From an uncultured Bacteroidales bacterium (GTDB lineage: Bacteria; Bacteroidota; Bacteroidia; Bacteroidales; Paludibacteraceae): DNA of 55,864 bases. The notes under the pieces are model-generated. The model worked only from the letters and a program-made list of their open reading frames with translations. It did not search any database and had not been told where the DNA came from. A program made the translations under genes and the position numbers. Shown one piece after another: positions 25,319 through 36,041 of the stretch. The stretch spans positions 1 to 55,864 of the forward strand of contig ONUF01000019.1 in NCBI GenBank assembly GCA_900321005.1. Direction: 5' to 3'. Numbering within the stretch: position 1 is the first letter of the stretch; every line of letters starts with the position of its first letter.

Positions 25319-26808
25319 CAGACTCCACGCACTTTACGGTTTGCTAGGTGTGCCGAGGCATAGGTCGGCGCACCGAGTTGGGTGGTGTTCTGCAACACCG
25401 CCTGACCCTTGTTCCATTTCTCTATCTCCGAGCGCTTGACCAGATAACCGGTGATGCGCACGAGATCGGAGTCGGAGGCATAGAAGGCGATATATTTCTG
25501 CCCGAGAGAGAAAGCTCCTTTGACGATATCGAGGATGGCTGCAGGGTTCTGTTTGCCGGTAATATCGAAGGGTAAGATATCCGAGCAACCCGTCGGAATA
25601 TACCGATGAAATCGAGAAGAATGGCGCAGATGGTCGTATATCGATTCGGGTTCATCGCCCACCGGAATACGAATGCCGGAAGTGATGCCGTGGTCGCTGT
25701 CGATACCCACTTGCGCATGCAGAAGCAGGCGATGGTTGGCTATCTCGCAGTAAGGACATTCGTATGCATTGACAAACGCCGTGATGGCATCCATGATCTG
25801 CTCGGCCACTTCATTGGCTTCGGCGTCCGAACCGTATTTCTTACCCTCGGGAGCGAACTTATTGGCGGCTTCGGCGAGACCTACCAAACCGAACATGGCT
25901 ACGAACCTATCGCGATCCACGAAACCTTCTTTAGCTAGGAAGTGGCTCTCGAAGAATCCGGAATGCTCGACGATGAAGCGGATGCGGGCAGACATGTAAT
26001 CCGCCATACATTGCATCGCTTCGGGCAGTAATTTCGTTAAAAACTCCTCTTTGCTCTCCGTCAGCGCTGCCAAGCGGGGCAGAACCAAGCGCGTGAGGGT
26101 ATAACTACCGCCGGCAATAGGCAATATGTTATAGCACGAAGAGATACCGTAGCGGTCGTAGGTCTTGGCGTTCAGCACATCGTTGCATATCGCGGGATTG
26201 GCGACGCATAGCGAGGTATAGATAGCCTGCTCGGCGAAGTCATCGGGCGTGATAGCCGGGTCGTACTTCAGCGTGAGGTTGGGAACGGCTTGTTCCAGTT
26301 CGCGGTCCACCTCGAGGATCAGATGCCCCGCGCGGGTAACTTCCGGACCTAAGTTGGCATGGCAGAAAGAGTCTGTGATCGTACGGTCAAGGTAGATGAA
26401 GAAATTGCGCAACTTACGTTTCACTACCTCGTCGCTCAGGTCGGTGATGAATGGTTCGATGAGTTTGTCGAGGTCGCCGAGAAACACCGGATAGGTGGTG
26501 ATGGACGGCACATGCCGATAGAGCACCTGCAGGAAGGTGAGTAACTCATCGAAGTCCTGCGGCGGGTCGAGTTCGAGGAATTTCACGCCGTTGCGCACCG
26601 CCTTCTCGTAGTCAGGCATGATATAGCGCGGACGATACGGTGCATTGCCTTCGTTGAGGTTGCATATAGCGCCTTTCTCGAAAAAGAAACGGGTGCGCTC
26701 GGGCATAGGAATCACCGAGAGCGTGTCTTCCGCCGCGTGCGCGAGAGCCACTACTTTCTGCTCATAACTCAGTTGCTGCGAGGTAATGATAGAATAGATA
26801 TCTGTCAT
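25318..26808 (-). CDS. YjjI family glycyl-radical enzyme
   Basis: 496 residues from the ATG at 26808 (MTDIYSIITSQQ); an ATG at 26832 lies inside the -7 promoter element and is rejected. The glycyl-radical loop is R-I-T-G-Y near the C-terminus (Gly454), and the putative active-site Cys is in SSCYNILP (Cys225). Overall it matches YjjI (DUF3029), an anaerobic glycyl-radical enzyme of unsettled substrate. With its activase it forms a two-gene operon for an oxygen-sensitive reaction, fitting an obligate anaerobe. Confidence 0.86.
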   Translation of the reverse strand: MTDIYSIITSQQLSYEQKVVALAHAAEDTLSVIPMPERTRFFFEKGAICNLNEGNAPYRPRYIMPDYEKAVRNGVKFLELDPPQDFDELLTFLQVLYRHVPSITTYPVFLGDLDKLIEPFITDLSDEVVKRKLRNFFIYLDRTITDSFCHANLGPEVTRAGHLILEVDRELEQAVPNLTLKYDPAITPDDFAEQAIYTSLCVANPAICNDVLNAKTYDRYGISSCYNILPIAGGSYTLTRLVLPRLAALTESKEEFLTKLLPEAMQCMADYMSARIRFIVEHSGFFESHFLAKEGFVDRDRFVAMFGLVGLAEAANKFAPEGKKYGSDAEANEVAEQIMDAITAFVNAYECPYCEIANHRLLLHAQVGIDSDHGITSGIRIPVGDEPESIYDHLRHSSRFHRYIPTGCSDILPFDITGKQNPAAILDIVKGAFSLGQKYIAFYASDSDLVRITGYLVKRSEIEKWNKGQAVLQNTTQLGAPTYASAHLANRKVRGV

Positions 26809-26829
26809 GATAAGGTTGTTTTGCGGGTG

Positions 26830-26861
26830 CAAAGGTAGTGAAAATTTTGCATGTATGCAAA
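26830..26861 (-). promoter_or_regulatory. YjjI operon promoter (TTTG - 20 nt - TACCTTTG)
   Basis: -33 TTTG is the complement of 26858-26861; -7 TACCTTTG is the complement of 26830-26837. Only 4 bp separate its -33 element from that of the divergent cca promoter, so the two probably compete for polymerase. Confidence 0.78.
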
Positions 26862-26865
26862 TTTA

Positions 26866-26897
26866 TTTGCGTAATTCAAAAAAAAGTAGTACTTTTG
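26866..26897 (+). promoter_or_regulatory. cca-parE promoter (TTTG - 20 nt - TACTTTTG)
   Basis: TTTG at 26866-26869 and TACTTTTG at 26890-26897. The spacer (AATTC, A8, GTAG) is nearly the same as in the rpsP and rplS promoters. Confidence 0.79.
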
Positions 26898-26916
26898 CAC
26901 TCGCAAAAGTCAAACG

Positions 26917-28353
26917 ATGGTAATTAACGACCCGAAAATAGAGAATGAGGTGCTACATCTGATAGGCGAGACAGCCGATCGGATGGGGTTGGAGTGCTAT
27001 GTGATAGGAGGTTGGGTACGAGATCTGTTTTTACACCGAGAGAGCACCGATATCGATGTAGTATGCGTGGGTTCGGGAATTGCGTTGGCAGAAGAGGTGG
27101 CGAAGCGTTTGGGCAAAGGTGCGCACTTGTCGGTCTTTAAGACCTACGGCACGGCGCAGGTGAAGGTTAATAGCGGGAAGTGGAAAACGGAAAGTGGAGA
27201 GCCGCTGGAATTGGAGTTTGTCGGGGCACGCAAAGAGAGTTATACACGTGACAGTCGCAACCCGATTGTAGAAGACGGGACGCTGCAAGAGGACCAGAAT
27301 AGACGAGATTTTACCATCAATGCGATGGCGATTTGTCTTAATAAAGACCGCTATGGAGAGTTATTAGACCCGTTTGACGGCATGGGCGATTTGGAAGATT
27401 GTATCATCCGCACGCCCTTGAATCCGGATATCACGTTCAGCGACGACCCGCTGCGTATGATGCGGGCGATCCGTTTTGCCACGCAGTTAGGGTTTAACAT
27501 CGATGGCGAGACTTTTGATGCAATCGTGCGGAATAAAGAACGCATCGGCATCATCACCAAAGAGCGCATCGCGGAGGAGTTGCATAAGATCATGCTGAGT
27601 CGCCGTCCTTCGGAAGGATGGATCTTACTCGACAAGACGGGTCTGTTGCCGCTTATCTTCCCGGAACTGACGGCACTCAAGGGTATCGAGGTGAAGGAAG
27701 GTCGCGGGCATAAGGACGTGTTCTATCACACCTTAAAGGTATTAGATAATATCTCGGAGAATACCGATAAACTCTGGTTGCGCTGGGCAGCCTTGCTGCA
27801 CGATATAGGCAAACCGAAGAGCAAGGCATGGGATCCGCAAGCAGGATGGACGTTCAGGAATCACAACTATATCGGCGCAAAGATGGTGCCGAAGATCTTT
27901 GCGAAGATGAAGTTGCCGCTGAACGAGAAGATGGAGTATGTGAAGAAGATGGTGGACCTCCATATGCGGCCGATCAACCTGATAGAAGACACGGTGACAG
28001 ACAGCGCCGTACGGCGTTTGCTCTTTGAGGCGGGCGATGATATCGACGACCTGATGTTGCTCTGCGACGCAGACATCACGAGTCGCAACGAAGAGAAGAA
28101 AGCGCGGTTCCATCAGAACTACCAGTTGGTACGGCAGAAGATGGTGGAGTTGGAAGAACGCGATCGCATTCGTAATTTCCAACCGCCCGTGGACGGTATG
28201 GAGATCATGGAGCTATTCCATCTCGAACCCTGTTCGCTGGTTGGCGAACTGAAGAGCGCAATCAAAGATGCGATCCTCGATGGCGTGATACCAAACGACC
28301 ACGAGGCCGCAAAGCAATTTGTAATAGAATTATGGCAGAAGAAACAGAAATAA
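26917..28353 (+). CDS. cca: CCA-adding tRNA nucleotidyltransferase with HD domain
   Basis: 478 residues. The polymerase-beta head contains [22 protein letters not shown] (catalytic DxD), [10 protein letters not shown] and the tRNA-binding [11 protein letters not shown]. The C-terminal HD phosphohydrolase domain shows [11 protein letters not shown]. It adds or repairs the 3' CCA of tRNAs. A heptad repeat at 27175-27202 encodes the unusual [12 protein letters not shown] between two strands of the head domain. It overlaps parE by 22 nt. Confidence 0.93.
   Translation: MVINDPKIENEVLHLIGETADRMGLECYVIGGWVRDLFLHRESTDIDVVCVGSGIALAEEVAKRLGKGAHLSVFKTYGTAQVKVNSGKWKTESGEPLELEFVGARKESYTRDSRNPIVEDGTLQEDQNRRDFTINAMAICLNKDRYGELLDPFDGMGDLEDCIIRTPLNPDITFSDDPLRMMRAIRFATQLGFNIDGETFDAIVRNKERIGIITKERIAEELHKIMLSRRPSEGWILLDKTGLLPLIFPELTALKGIEVKEGRGHKDVFYHTLKVLDNISENTDKLWLRWAALLHDIGKPKSKAWDPQAGWTFRNHNYIGAKMVPKIFAKMKLPLNEKMEYVKKMVDLHMRPINLIEDTVTDSAVRRLLFEAGDDIDDLMLLCDADITSRNEEKKARFHQNYQLVRQKMVELEERDRIRNFQPPVDGMEIMELFHLEPCSLVGELKSAIKDAILDGVIPNDHEAAKQFVIELWQKKQK
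27175..27202. repeat. Heptad repeat, GGAAAGT-like x4, in frame inside cca
   Basis: GGGAAGT, GGAAAAC, GGAAAGT, GGAGAGC. It encodes the [10 protein letters not shown] segment, which is absent from related enzymes as far as I recall. Confidence 0.75.
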
Positions 28354-30251
28354 CGAAAGTAGCCGTATCGTATGGCGAAGAGAACATTATTCACCTCGAC
28401 GACATGGAGCATATCCGGCGCCGCCCGGGTATGTACATCGGTAAGTTAGGTGACGGCAGTCATTCCGACGACGGAATCTATGTGCTCATCAAAGAGAGTA
28501 TCGATAACTCCATCGATGAGTACCGCATGGGTGAAGGAAAAGTGATTGAAGTCGACGTGGCGGACGGTCGGGTGCGCGTGCGTGACTACGGCCGCGGAAT
28601 ACCTCTGGGTAAGTTGGTCGAAGTGGTGAGTGTGCTCAATACCGGCGGTAAATACGACAGCAAGGCCTTTAAGAAATCGGTGGGTCTGAACGGTGTCGGT
28701 ACAAAAGCCGTGAATGCGTTGAGTTCGTTCTTTGCCGTGGAGTCTTTCCGCGAAGGCAAGACCCGCCGGGCGGAGTTCAGCGAAGGTAAGTTGATCAAAG
28801 ACAGCGGCATCCTGGATTATAACGGTCCGGAGAAACGCGGTACGATCATCGAGTTTGTGCCCGACGACAGCAAAGGGCTGTTCGAGAACTACCATTTCCG
28901 CGATGACTATATCGAGGAATTGCTGCGTAACTACGCGTACCTCAACACAGGTCTGACGCTTGTCTATAACGGCAAGAAATTCGTGTCGAAGAACGGTCTG
29001 TTGGACTTGCTGACGGAGAACATGACCGTCAGTCCGTTGTATCCAATCATTCATATCGTAGGCGAGGATATTGAGATCGCGCTGACGCATACCGATCAGA
29101 ACGGCGATGAGTATTTCTCGTTCGTCAACGGCCAGCACACCATCCAGGGCGGTACACACCAAGCCGCTTATCGCGAAGCGATAGGACGAACGATCAAGGA
29201 GTTCTTTAACAAGAACCAGGAACTCGCCGATATCCGCAACGGCGTCGTAGGCGCGATTGCAATCAATGTCGAAGAACCGGTCTTCGAATCTCAGACGAAG
29301 GTGAAGTTGGGTTCGAAGGACATGAGTCCGACAGGCGGCGTAGGTATTAATAAGTTCGTCAACGATTTCGTGAAGCAGCATCTGGATAACTACCTGCATA
29401 AGAATCCGCAGACGGTGGAGATCATGCTGCAGAAGATTCAGGATTCCGAGAAAGAGCGCAAGGCGATAGCCGGCGTGACGAAGGCGGCGCGTGAGCGGGC
29501 GAAGAAGAATCTGGTGAACAACCCCAAGTTACGCGACTGCCAGATCCACCTCAACGATACCAAGCCCGTGAAGAGTTCCAAGGACTCCGACGACGATCTG
29601 CGTCTGGAGAGTTGTATCTTCATTACCGAGGGTCTTTCGGCTTCGGGGTCGATCACCAAGAGTCGTGACGTGCGCACGCAAGCCGTGTTCTCGCTGCGCG
29701 GAAAACCACTCAACTGCTACGGACTGAGTAAGTCGGTGGTGTATGAGAATGAAGAGTTTAACTGCCTGCAGTCGGCGCTGAATATAGAAGACGGTTTGGA
29801 TGAGTTGCGGTACAACAAAGTGATTATCGCTACCGATGCCGATGTGGACGGAATGCACATTCGTCTGCTGATGCTGACTTTCTTCCTTCAGTTTTTCCCG
29901 GATCTCGTGAAGAAGGGGCATGTGTATATTCTGCAGACCCCGCTCTTCCGCGTGAAGGACAAGAACCAGACGCTGTACTGCTATTCCGAAGAGGAACGCC
30001 AGAAGGCGATTCGTAAGATCAAGAACCCGGAGATAACCCGATTCAAAGGTCTCGGAGAGATCTCGCCGGACGAGTTCAAGGGCTTCATCGGCAACGGCAT
30101 CCGTCTCGACCAAGTGAACTTGCGCAAGGACGATAATGTCAAAGAGTTGCTGGCATACTACATGGGCAAGAACACCACCGAGCGTCAGCAGTTCATCATC
30201 GACAATCTGGTGATCGAAGAAGACCGAGTCGAAGATTTTGAGGAAGCATGA
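28332..30251 (+). CDS. parE: DNA topoisomerase IV subunit B (type IIA, ParE)
   Basis: 639 residues. GHKL ATPase motifs: [31 protein letters not shown] and [14 protein letters not shown] motifs: [11 protein letters not shown] and [12 protein letters not shown]. It supplies the ATPase half of the decatenase. The ATG at 28332 lies inside cca, with a 22-nt overlap. The partner parC is not in the window. GyrB is the alternative; the short C-terminus and local context favour ParE. Confidence 0.9.
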   Translation: MAEETEITKVAVSYGEENIIHLDDMEHIRRRPGMYIGKLGDGSHSDDGIYVLIKESIDNSIDEYRMGEGKVIEVDVADGRVRVRDYGRGIPLGKLVEVVSVLNTGGKYDSKAFKKSVGLNGVGTKAVNALSSFFAVESFREGKTRRAEFSEGKLIKDSGILDYNGPEKRGTIIEFVPDDSKGLFENYHFRDDYIEELLRNYAYLNTGLTLVYNGKKFVSKNGLLDLLTENMTVSPLYPIIHIVGEDIEIALTHTDQNGDEYFSFVNGQHTIQGGTHQAAYREAIGRTIKEFFNKNQELADIRNGVVGAIAINVEEPVFESQTKVKLGSKDMSPTGGVGINKFVNDFVKQHLDNYLHKNPQTVEIMLQKIQDSEKERKAIAGVTKAARERAKKNLVNNPKLRDCQIHLNDTKPVKSSKDSDDDLRLESCIFITEGLSASGSITKSRDVRTQAVFSLRGKPLNCYGLSKSVVYENEEFNCLQSALNIEDGLDELRYNKVIIATDADVDGMHIRLLMLTFFLQFFPDLVKKGHVYILQTPLFRVKDKNQTLYCYSEEERQKAIRKIKNPEITRFKGLGEISPDEFKGFIGNGIRLDQVNLRKDDNVKELLAYYMGKNTTERQQFIIDNLVIEEDRVEDFEEA

Positions 30252-30448
30252 AAGCACTCTTTGCCTTCATAGGAATGGCGGTGGTGATTCTCGCGCTTAT
30301 TGAGATCAACGAACGCCGCAAGGCCAAGAAAAAGCGGGATACCGATATACCGGTATCTTGTGATTCCGAGGACTGCAAAGAAAACGAAGACTGCTCGGGC
30401 TGCGGCTTGGTAGAAGTCTGCGAGAAAGAAAAGAAAACGGGCCGCTAA
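30248..30448 (+). CDS. Small membrane-anchored Cys-rich protein
   Basis: 66 residues: one N-terminal transmembrane helix ([17 protein letters not shown]), a basic stop-transfer stretch (ERRKAKKKR), then a soluble tail with five Cys (38, 43, 49, 52, 58). The anchor-plus-Cys pattern recalls FeoB-associated Cys-rich proteins, but no feo genes are near and the match is only architectural. It overlaps parE by an ATGA. Its stop codon lies in the loop of the transcription terminator. Confidence 0.7.
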   Translation: MKALFAFIGMAVVILALIEINERRKAKKKRDTDIPVSCDSEDCKENEDCSGCGLVEVCEKEKKTGR

Positions 30449-30460
30449 AGCCCGTTTTTT
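30434..30460 (+). terminator. Rho-independent terminator after cca-parE operon
   Basis: Stem AACGGGC (30436-30442) pairs with GCCCGTT (30450-30456), followed by a T run. The 7-nt loop contains the TAA stop (30446-30448) of the small Cys-rich gene. Confidence 0.88.
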
Positions 30461-31151
30461 ATTGCCGCACCGTGACATGGAAGCAGGACTGCTTTGCTTC
30501 GTATTTCACGTATATCTTTCCGGCTCGCTGGTGATTGAGAAGTACTTGTCCCAGCACCAGTTTGAGGTTATCCTCGTGCATGTAATCGCGCGTGCGCGCT
30601 ACCTTATTATATCGCATGTACGCGAGGTCAAAGGTGGTGCCGTAGCAATGACAGCTCTGCGTGACGGAATTGATGTTTCCGCTACGCTGCAGGTATTTGA
30701 TATCTTCCTGCGTACGCAGCACGGAGGTGACATAGAACCGATAGTGGGGCAGGTTGTTTCGTCGTAGGATATCCGCCCATTCTGCACCGATGGAGTCCAG
30801 TTCGCGTTTGGCGGAAGGAATCAGGTACGGTACGGAATGCGTCAGACTGTCGACGATATAATTGTCATTCGTCTTGATCTCCACAAGACTTTTACGCATC
30901 GACGCGGCATCGTTTCGGTCTTTCGGAGGACGCGACAAACCGATCGTAGAGGCTACGGCATGTTGCTTGACCTGCAGGTCGTTGAATTTGAGTTTGTAAT
31001 TGAAGGTCCGCCCCGGATACCAGACGAGGTTGTCCTCAACGATCTCCGGTTCGGAAATGCTTTTACTGCAACCGGCGCAGCCCGTTAACAGAGCCGCGCC
31101 GATGAGTAAAACGATGAATATGCCGTATTTAGATAGACCACTCAAAGCCAT
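30459..31151 (-). CDS. DUF5715 family lipoprotein, M15-like peptidase fold
   Basis: 230 residues, with a lipoprotein signal ending near Cys25 ([10 protein letters not shown]). The C-terminal half resembles D-Ala-D-Ala carboxypeptidases of the VanY/M15 fold: [17 protein letters not shown] supplies His and Asp ligands, and SCFHVTV a second His. It is probably a periplasmic peptidoglycan or peptide amidase-like protein; catalysis is unproven. It begins 23 nt inside the cysS 3' end and is last in the yhcH-glgB operon. Confidence 0.8.
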   Translation of the reverse strand: MALSGLSKYGIFIVLLIGAALLTGCAGCSKSISEPEIVEDNLVWYPGRTFNYKLKFNDLQVKQHAVASTIGLSRPPKDRNDAASMRKSLVEIKTNDNYIVDSLTHSVPYLIPSAKRELDSIGAEWADILRRNNLPHYRFYVTSVLRTQEDIKYLQRSGNINSVTQSCHCYGTTFDLAYMRYNKVARTRDYMHEDNLKLVLGQVLLNHQRAGKIYVKYEAKQSCFHVTVRQ

Positions 31152-32592
31152 CTTTCGTGTCCTTGATTTGGAATCCGAGCGCGGTCAGTTCGTTGCGGAT
31201 CTTATCGGATGTAGGCCAGTCTTTGTTCTGCTTGGCCTGCAGGCGGATATTGAGCAGCAGGTCGATCGCGCCACTGAAGGCTTTCTGCTTGCCGCCATCC
31301 GCACCTTGTTCTTCGAGACGCAAACCGAGGATGTCGATAGCGAAGGTCTGCCACACATCCTTTAGTTCTTTGAGATCCGCTTCGCTGATGGTGCCCTTGC
31401 CGTCGTGGACGGTGTTGATGGCGCGCGTGGAATCGAAGAGCGCAGCGATCACAAACGGCGTGTTGAGATCGTCGTCCATCGCTTCGGTGCAGCGCTCGCG
31501 CAGACCAGCTACTTCGACCGTCGTCTCTTTACCTGCTTGCAGTTTCTGCAGACGGGCATATGCTTCCTGCATACGCTGCAGTCCTTTCTCTGCCGCCTCG
31601 AGAGCTTCGGAAGAGAAGTCCACGGTGGAGCGGTAATGGGCTTGCAGGATGAAGAAACGGATGACCATCGGTCCGAAAGGCTTGCCCAGCAAGGGGTGGT
31701 CGCCCGAGAAGAACTGCTCGAGGGTGATGAAGTTATTGTAACTCTTACCCATCTTCTTTCCCGCGATGGTGATCATGTTGTTGTGCATCCAGTAATGCAC
31801 GGTCTCATGACCGAGGGCTGCGCAACTCTGCGCAATCTCTGCCTCATGGTGCGGGAAGATGAGGTCCAGTCCGCCTCCGTGGATGTCGAACTGCTCGCCC
31901 AGGTATTTGGTTCCCATCGTCGAGCACTCCATATGCCAGCCGGGAAATCCTTCGCTCCAGGGCGAAGGCCAGTGCATGATATGTTCCGGCGCGGCTTTCT
32001 TCCACAGCGCGAAATCGTAACTGTGCTTCTTCTCATCCTGTCCGTCCAACTCGCGGGTCTCGGTGACGATATCGTTCAGGTTACGTCCGCTGAGTTTGCC
32101 ATACGGATAGTCCTTGGCATATTTCTCCACATCCATATAGACCGAGCCGTTCGACACATACGCGTAGCCTTTGTCAAGAATCTTCTGCACAAACGCGATC
32201 TGCTCGATGATGTGACCGGAAGCGTGCGGTTCGATAGACGGCGGCAGCACGTTCAGCGCCGCCATATCGCGATGGTAGCGGTTGGTATAAAACTGCACAA
32301 CTTCCATCGGTTCTAGTTGCTCGAGCCGCGCTTTCTTGGCTATCTTGTCTTCACCCTCATCCGCATCGTGCTCGAGGTGTCCCACATCGGTGATGTTACG
32401 CACATAGCGCACCTTATAGCCGAGGTGTTGCAGGTAGCGGTAGAGCAGGTCAAAGGTGATGGCAGGACGGGCATGTCCCAGGTGGGCATCACCGTACACG
32501 GTAGGACCGCAGACATACATGCCTACGTGTCCTTCGTGCAACGGTTTGAAGGTCTCTTTGAATCGAGTAAGTGAATTATATATTTCAAGCAT
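31129..32592 (-). CDS. cysS: Cysteinyl-tRNA synthetase
   Basis: 487 residues, class I synthetase. HIGH appears as HLGHA in [15 protein letters not shown], and KMSKS as KKMGKSYNN. Zinc ligands are in [17 protein letters not shown] and PHHEAE. It charges tRNA-Cys. Start and upstream nagB stop overlap as TAATG. Confidence 0.97.
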   Translation of the reverse strand: MLEIYNSLTRFKETFKPLHEGHVGMYVCGPTVYGDAHLGHARPAITFDLLYRYLQHLGYKVRYVRNITDVGHLEHDADEGEDKIAKKARLEQLEPMEVVQFYTNRYHRDMAALNVLPPSIEPHASGHIIEQIAFVQKILDKGYAYVSNGSVYMDVEKYAKDYPYGKLSGRNLNDIVTETRELDGQDEKKHSYDFALWKKAAPEHIMHWPSPWSEGFPGWHMECSTMGTKYLGEQFDIHGGGLDLIFPHHEAEIAQSCAALGHETVHYWMHNNMITIAGKKMGKSYNNFITLEQFFSGDHPLLGKPFGPMVIRFFILQAHYRSTVDFSSEALEAAEKGLQRMQEAYARLQKLQAGKETTVEVAGLRERCTEAMDDDLNTPFVIAALFDSTRAINTVHDGKGTISEADLKELKDVWQTFAIDILGLRLEEQGADGGKQKAFSGAIDLLLNIRLQAKQNKDWPTSDKIRNELTALGFQIKDTKDGFEWSI

Positions 32593-33401
32593 TACAACAG
32601 GGTCTTCGGATCGAGATTGTTACGCTCGATATCTTTGAAATAGTTGAATGTAGCTACTTTCAGTTCATCGCAAGCGGCCTCGTCGCACACGATGATACCG
32701 TGCTGGTGCATCTGGAGCATCGAGACGGTCCACATATGGCTGACGGGTTCTTCGATAGCGTGTTGCAGCGCGCGAGCCTTACCGTGACCGTTCACCATGA
32801 TCAGCACTTCTTTAGCATCCATGACGGTACCTACACCTACGGTGAGGGCAGTCTTGGGCACTTTGTTGACATCGTTGTCGAAGAAACGGCTGTTGGCGAT
32901 GATCGTGTCGGTCGTGAGCTCTTTCTTACGCGTACGGCTGGTGAGCGACGAACCCGGTTCGTTGAACGCGATATGTCCGTCCGGACCGATGCCGCCGAGG
33001 AACAGGTGGATACCGCCGATATTACGGATCTTCTCCTCGTAACGCGCGCATTCCGCTGCGAGGTCAGGAGCGTTACCGTTCAGGATATTGACATTCTCCT
33101 TGCGGATGTCGATATGCGAGAAGAAGTTATTCCACATGAAGCTGTGATAACTCTCCGGGTGCTCTTCCGGCAGATTGACATACTCGTCCATGTTAAAGGT
33201 TACCACATTGCGGAACGACACTTTGCCCGCTTTGTTGAGTTTGATGAGCTCGCGGTACATACCGAGCGGCGAACTACCGGTCGGCAGACCCAATACGAAA
33301 GGTTTGCTCTCTTTCGGATCAAACTCATTGATACGCTTTGCTACATAATTCGCAGCCCACTGGCTCAGCAGGTCATACGAAGGTTCAATAATTACTCTCA
33401 T
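32592..33401 (-). CDS. nagB: Glucosamine-6-phosphate deaminase
   Basis: 269 residues. It converts glucosamine 6-phosphate to fructose 6-phosphate and ammonia. Motifs: [26 protein letters not shown] with the catalytic Asp, [19 protein letters not shown], and [23 protein letters not shown]. It is placed between a thioredoxin lipoprotein and cysS in one operon with glgB, and so would return amino-sugar carbon to central metabolism. Confidence 0.97.
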   Translation of the reverse strand: MRVIIEPSYDLLSQWAANYVAKRINEFDPKESKPFVLGLPTGSSPLGMYRELIKLNKAGKVSFRNVVTFNMDEYVNLPEEHPESYHSFMWNNFFSHIDIRKENVNILNGNAPDLAAECARYEEKIRNIGGIHLFLGGIGPDGHIAFNEPGSSLTSRTRKKELTTDTIIANSRFFDNDVNKVPKTALTVGVGTVMDAKEVLIMVNGHGKARALQHAIEEPVSHMWTVSMLQMHQHGIIVCDEAACDELKVATFNYFKDIERNNLDPKTLL

Positions 33402-33403
33402 TG

Positions 33404-33940
33404 TTATTCACTAAATAATATGTTTTCTATTTCGGGTTCCTCGAGGTTGATTCCCAGAATCTTTCCCTCGCGGTCGATGAGGACGGTATGTGGAATAAAC
33501 TGCACGCCGTACTTGTCGGAGCACACATGTGCTTCGTCTTCGCGCGCCTGTGCCCACGGCATCTGTTCTTCGGCCAGCGCAGCACGCCAAGCGGCTTCCT
33601 CGCGATCCACGGAGCAAGAGAAAATTTGCAGACGACCGGCAGGTTGGCTATGATAGATCTCTTTGAGAACAGGAATCAGACGACGGCAGGGACCGCACCA
33701 ACTTGCCCAGAAATCTACGAGTACAAAGTCCGTTTGGCCTACGAGATCGCTAAGCGACAATTCGGTGCCTTCGGGCGTAACGGCGGTGAAGTCAATATAC
33801 TGTCCGCCTACTTCGGGAACGGCTGCAACGATTTCTTCGGCAGCTACGGTGTCCGTCTCAGGGGTCTGTTCTTCTGCTGCAGGTTTATGGCAGGCTACCA
33901 ACGTCAGGGCAGCGGCCATGAGGATAAAAAGTTTTTTCAT
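33404..33940 (-). CDS. TlpA/ResA-like thioredoxin lipoprotein
   Basis: 178 residues. The lipoprotein signal ends at Cys17 (LTLVACHKP), followed by an acidic Glu/Thr/Ala linker to residue 45. The thioredoxin domain has the redox motif W-C-G-P-C and a cis-Pro segment [12 protein letters not shown]. It probably reduces or isomerises extracytoplasmic disulfides. It lies 1 nt after glgB and 2 nt before nagB. A link to carbohydrate genes is only positional. Confidence 0.88.
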   Translation of the reverse strand: MKKLFILMAAALTLVACHKPAAEEQTPETDTVAAEEIVAAVPEVGGQYIDFTAVTPEGTELSLSDLVGQTDFVLVDFWASWCGPCRRLIPVLKEIYHSQPAGRLQIFSCSVDREEAAWRAALAEEQMPWAQAREDEAHVCSDKYGVQFIPHTVLIDREGKILGINLEEPEIENILFSE

Positions 33941-33941
33941 A

Positions 33942-36011
33942 TCAGTCGATTTTTTGTAATACTACTGCGCTGCGGGCGGGGATGTACATCTTGAGCCAAC
34001 CTTTTCCGTCTTTTGCATAGAGTCCGTCATGCTTGGTGAAATGCTCTACCGAGTCGTCGCTCAGACCGAAACCTGCGAACTCTTTCGCATCGGTGTTGAG
34101 CACCACTTTGTATTTGCCTTCCGGAACGAGCATGCCGTAGTCGGTGAAGGACTTCTGACCGTTCCAGTTGAAGATAAACAGCAAGTCGCCGCGCGAGTAT
34201 GCCGCTACCTGGTCACCTTCGTTGTCCCACCATTTCATGACCCACGGCAGGTGTTTGCCCACATTGTATTTCTTCTCCTGCGCCGTCGGGTTCTGAATCA
34301 GGATATGCTCTTTGAGCAGATGAATCATCGCCTCGTCGAAGCGGTTGAGGTCCGCGAAGAAATAGTTGGGGTTGTCAACGAGACTCCATTGACGGCGGGC
34401 GTATTTATAACTCCAACCGTTGCCTTCGCGCGGGAAATCAATCCATTCGGGGTGTCCGAACTCATTACCCATGAAGGTGAGGTAGCCGCCGTTGATGGTC
34501 GAGGCGGTGATGAGACGAATCATCTTATGGAGCGCTATACCGCGGTCGGCCATGTAGGTCGAATGACCGTGCTCGAAGTGCCAGTACATATCTGCGTCCA
34601 CGAGACGGAAGATGATGGTCTTGTCGCCCACGAGCGCCTGGTCATGACTCTCCGCGTACGAGATGGTCTTCTCGTCCTCGCGGCGGTTGGTCATCTCATA
34701 CAGGATATGACCGGCCTTCCAATCTTCGTCTTTCACCTCTTTGATATACTTGATCCAGAAATCCGGAATACCCATCGCCAGGCGATAGTCGAAACCTACA
34801 CCGCCGTCTTCGATCGCTGCAGCGAGACCCGGCATACCGCTCATCTCTTCGGCAATCGTGATCGCCTCGGGTTTGACCTCATGGATAACCTTATTGGCGA
34901 GCGTGAGGTACATCAGCGCATCTCCGTCTTCGTTGCCGTTGAAGTACGAGGGATAGCCGTTGAAGTCTTCGCCCAGACCGTGGCTGCGGTATATCATCGA
35001 AGTCACGCCGTCAAAACGGAATCCGTCAAAGTCGTATTCGTCCAGCCAGAACTTACAGTTACTCAGCAGGAAATGCAGCACTTCGTTCTTGCCGTAGTTA
35101 AAGCAGAGACTGTCCCATGCGGGGTGTTCGCGGCGACCGCCGTCATGGAAATACTGATAACCCGTTCCGTCGAAGTTTCCGAGTCCTTCGAGTTCGTTCT
35201 TTACCGCATGGCTGTGCACGAGGTCCATGATGACGTGAATACCTCTTCCGTGTGCATCGTCGATGAGGGCTTTCAACTCGTTCGGTGTGCCGAAACGACT
35301 GGAGGCCGCAAAGAAATTCGATACATGGTATCCGAAACTGCCGTAGTACGGGTGCTCCTGGATAGCCATGATCTGGATGCAGTTATAACCTAATTTCGCG
35401 ATACGCGGCAACACGTCGCGGCGGAACTCTTCGTAACTGTTCACTTTCTCCTGCTCCGAACTCATGCCTATATGGCATTCGTAGATGTACAACCCGCCTT
35501 TCTCTTTGAATTTCTTACCTTTATTCTTCCATTGATACTCGGGTTCATTCCACACCTGCGCAGAGAAGATCTTGGTCTGCTCGTCTTGCACTACGCGGCG
35601 TACATACGACGGGATACGCTCGCCGTATCCACCGTTCCATTCCACGAGCAGTTTGTACATCTGTCCGTGCTGCATCGCGCTTTCCGGCAGTTTGGCTTCC
35701 CATACGCCGTTACCGATGGGTTGCAGACGATAGGCTTCATCTTTCTGCCAGTTGTTCATATCGCCCTTGATATAGATGGCGGTGGCGTTCGGTGCCCATT
35801 CGCGCAGCACCCATCCTTCGTTGGTATGATGCAGACCGAAGAATAGATAACCCGAAGCCCATTCGGCCAACGGTTGCCCACCGGTCAGTTCAGTCTCTTT
35901 GTTCTTCGCATAATCCGCACGCGCCTGCAATGCACCTTCGTAGGGTTGCAGGTACGGATCACGCTCCACGATCTTCAGATGTTTCGGAGCAATTACTTTT
36001 TTTGTTGCCAT
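33942..36011 (-). CDS. glgB: 1,4-alpha-glucan branching enzyme (GH13)
   Basis: 689 residues: N-terminal CBM48 (WVLREWAPNATAIYIKGDMNNW), a GH13 barrel with the catalytic Asp in DGFRFDGVTSMIY, the Glu in ITIAEEMSGMP and the transition-state Asp in YAESHDQAL, then a C-terminal beta domain. It introduces alpha-1,6 branches in glycogen. Divergent from pulA, so branch making and branch cutting face each other across one intergenic region. The stop of the upstream yhcH lies close by, joined by a heptad repeat. Confidence 0.93.
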   Translation of the reverse strand: MATKKVIAPKHLKIVERDPYLQPYEGALQARADYAKNKETELTGGQPLAEWASGYLFFGLHHTNEGWVLREWAPNATAIYIKGDMNNWQKDEAYRLQPIGNGVWEAKLPESAMQHGQMYKLLVEWNGGYGERIPSYVRRVVQDEQTKIFSAQVWNEPEYQWKNKGKKFKEKGGLYIYECHIGMSSEQEKVNSYEEFRRDVLPRIAKLGYNCIQIMAIQEHPYYGSFGYHVSNFFAASSRFGTPNELKALIDDAHGRGIHVIMDLVHSHAVKNELEGLGNFDGTGYQYFHDGGRREHPAWDSLCFNYGKNEVLHFLLSNCKFWLDEYDFDGFRFDGVTSMIYRSHGLGEDFNGYPSYFNGNEDGDALMYLTLANKVIHEVKPEAITIAEEMSGMPGLAAAIEDGGVGFDYRLAMGIPDFWIKYIKEVKDEDWKAGHILYEMTNRREDEKTISYAESHDQALVGDKTIIFRLVDADMYWHFEHGHSTYMADRGIALHKMIRLITASTINGGYLTFMGNEFGHPEWIDFPREGNGWSYKYARRQWSLVDNPNYFFADLNRFDEAMIHLLKEHILIQNPTAQEKKYNVGKHLPWVMKWWDNEGDQVAAYSRGDLLFIFNWNGQKSFTDYGMLVPEGKYKVVLNTDAKEFAGFGLSDDSVEHFTKHDGLYAKDGKGWLKMYIPARSAVVLQKID

Positions 36012-36020
36012 GGTATTTTT

Positions 36021-36041
36021 AGTTTTCAGTGTTCAGATTAC
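36021..36041. repeat. Heptad repeat, AGNNTTC x3, at the yhcH/glgB junction
   Basis: AGTTTTC, AGTGTTC, AGATTAC. It fills the 26-nt gap between the yhcH stop and the glgB ATG at 36011. Confidence 0.65.

Noticed and set aside
26808-26832. Upstream ATG at 26832 as start of the YjjI gene
   Set aside because: It overlaps the -7 promoter element, so a transcript would begin downstream of it; 26808 fits.
28446-29399. 317-codon open frame opposite parE
   Set aside because: Shadow of parE, whose ATPase and TOPRIM motifs are intact on the plus strand.
30248-30448. Small Cys-rich protein as FeoB-associated protein
   Set aside because: Architecture is similar, but no feoA/feoB genes are nearby, so the name was not used.
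34029-35393. 454-codon open frame opposite glgB
   Set aside because: glgB has all GH13 catalytic motifs on the minus strand; the plus-strand frame has no promoter and no recognisable features.
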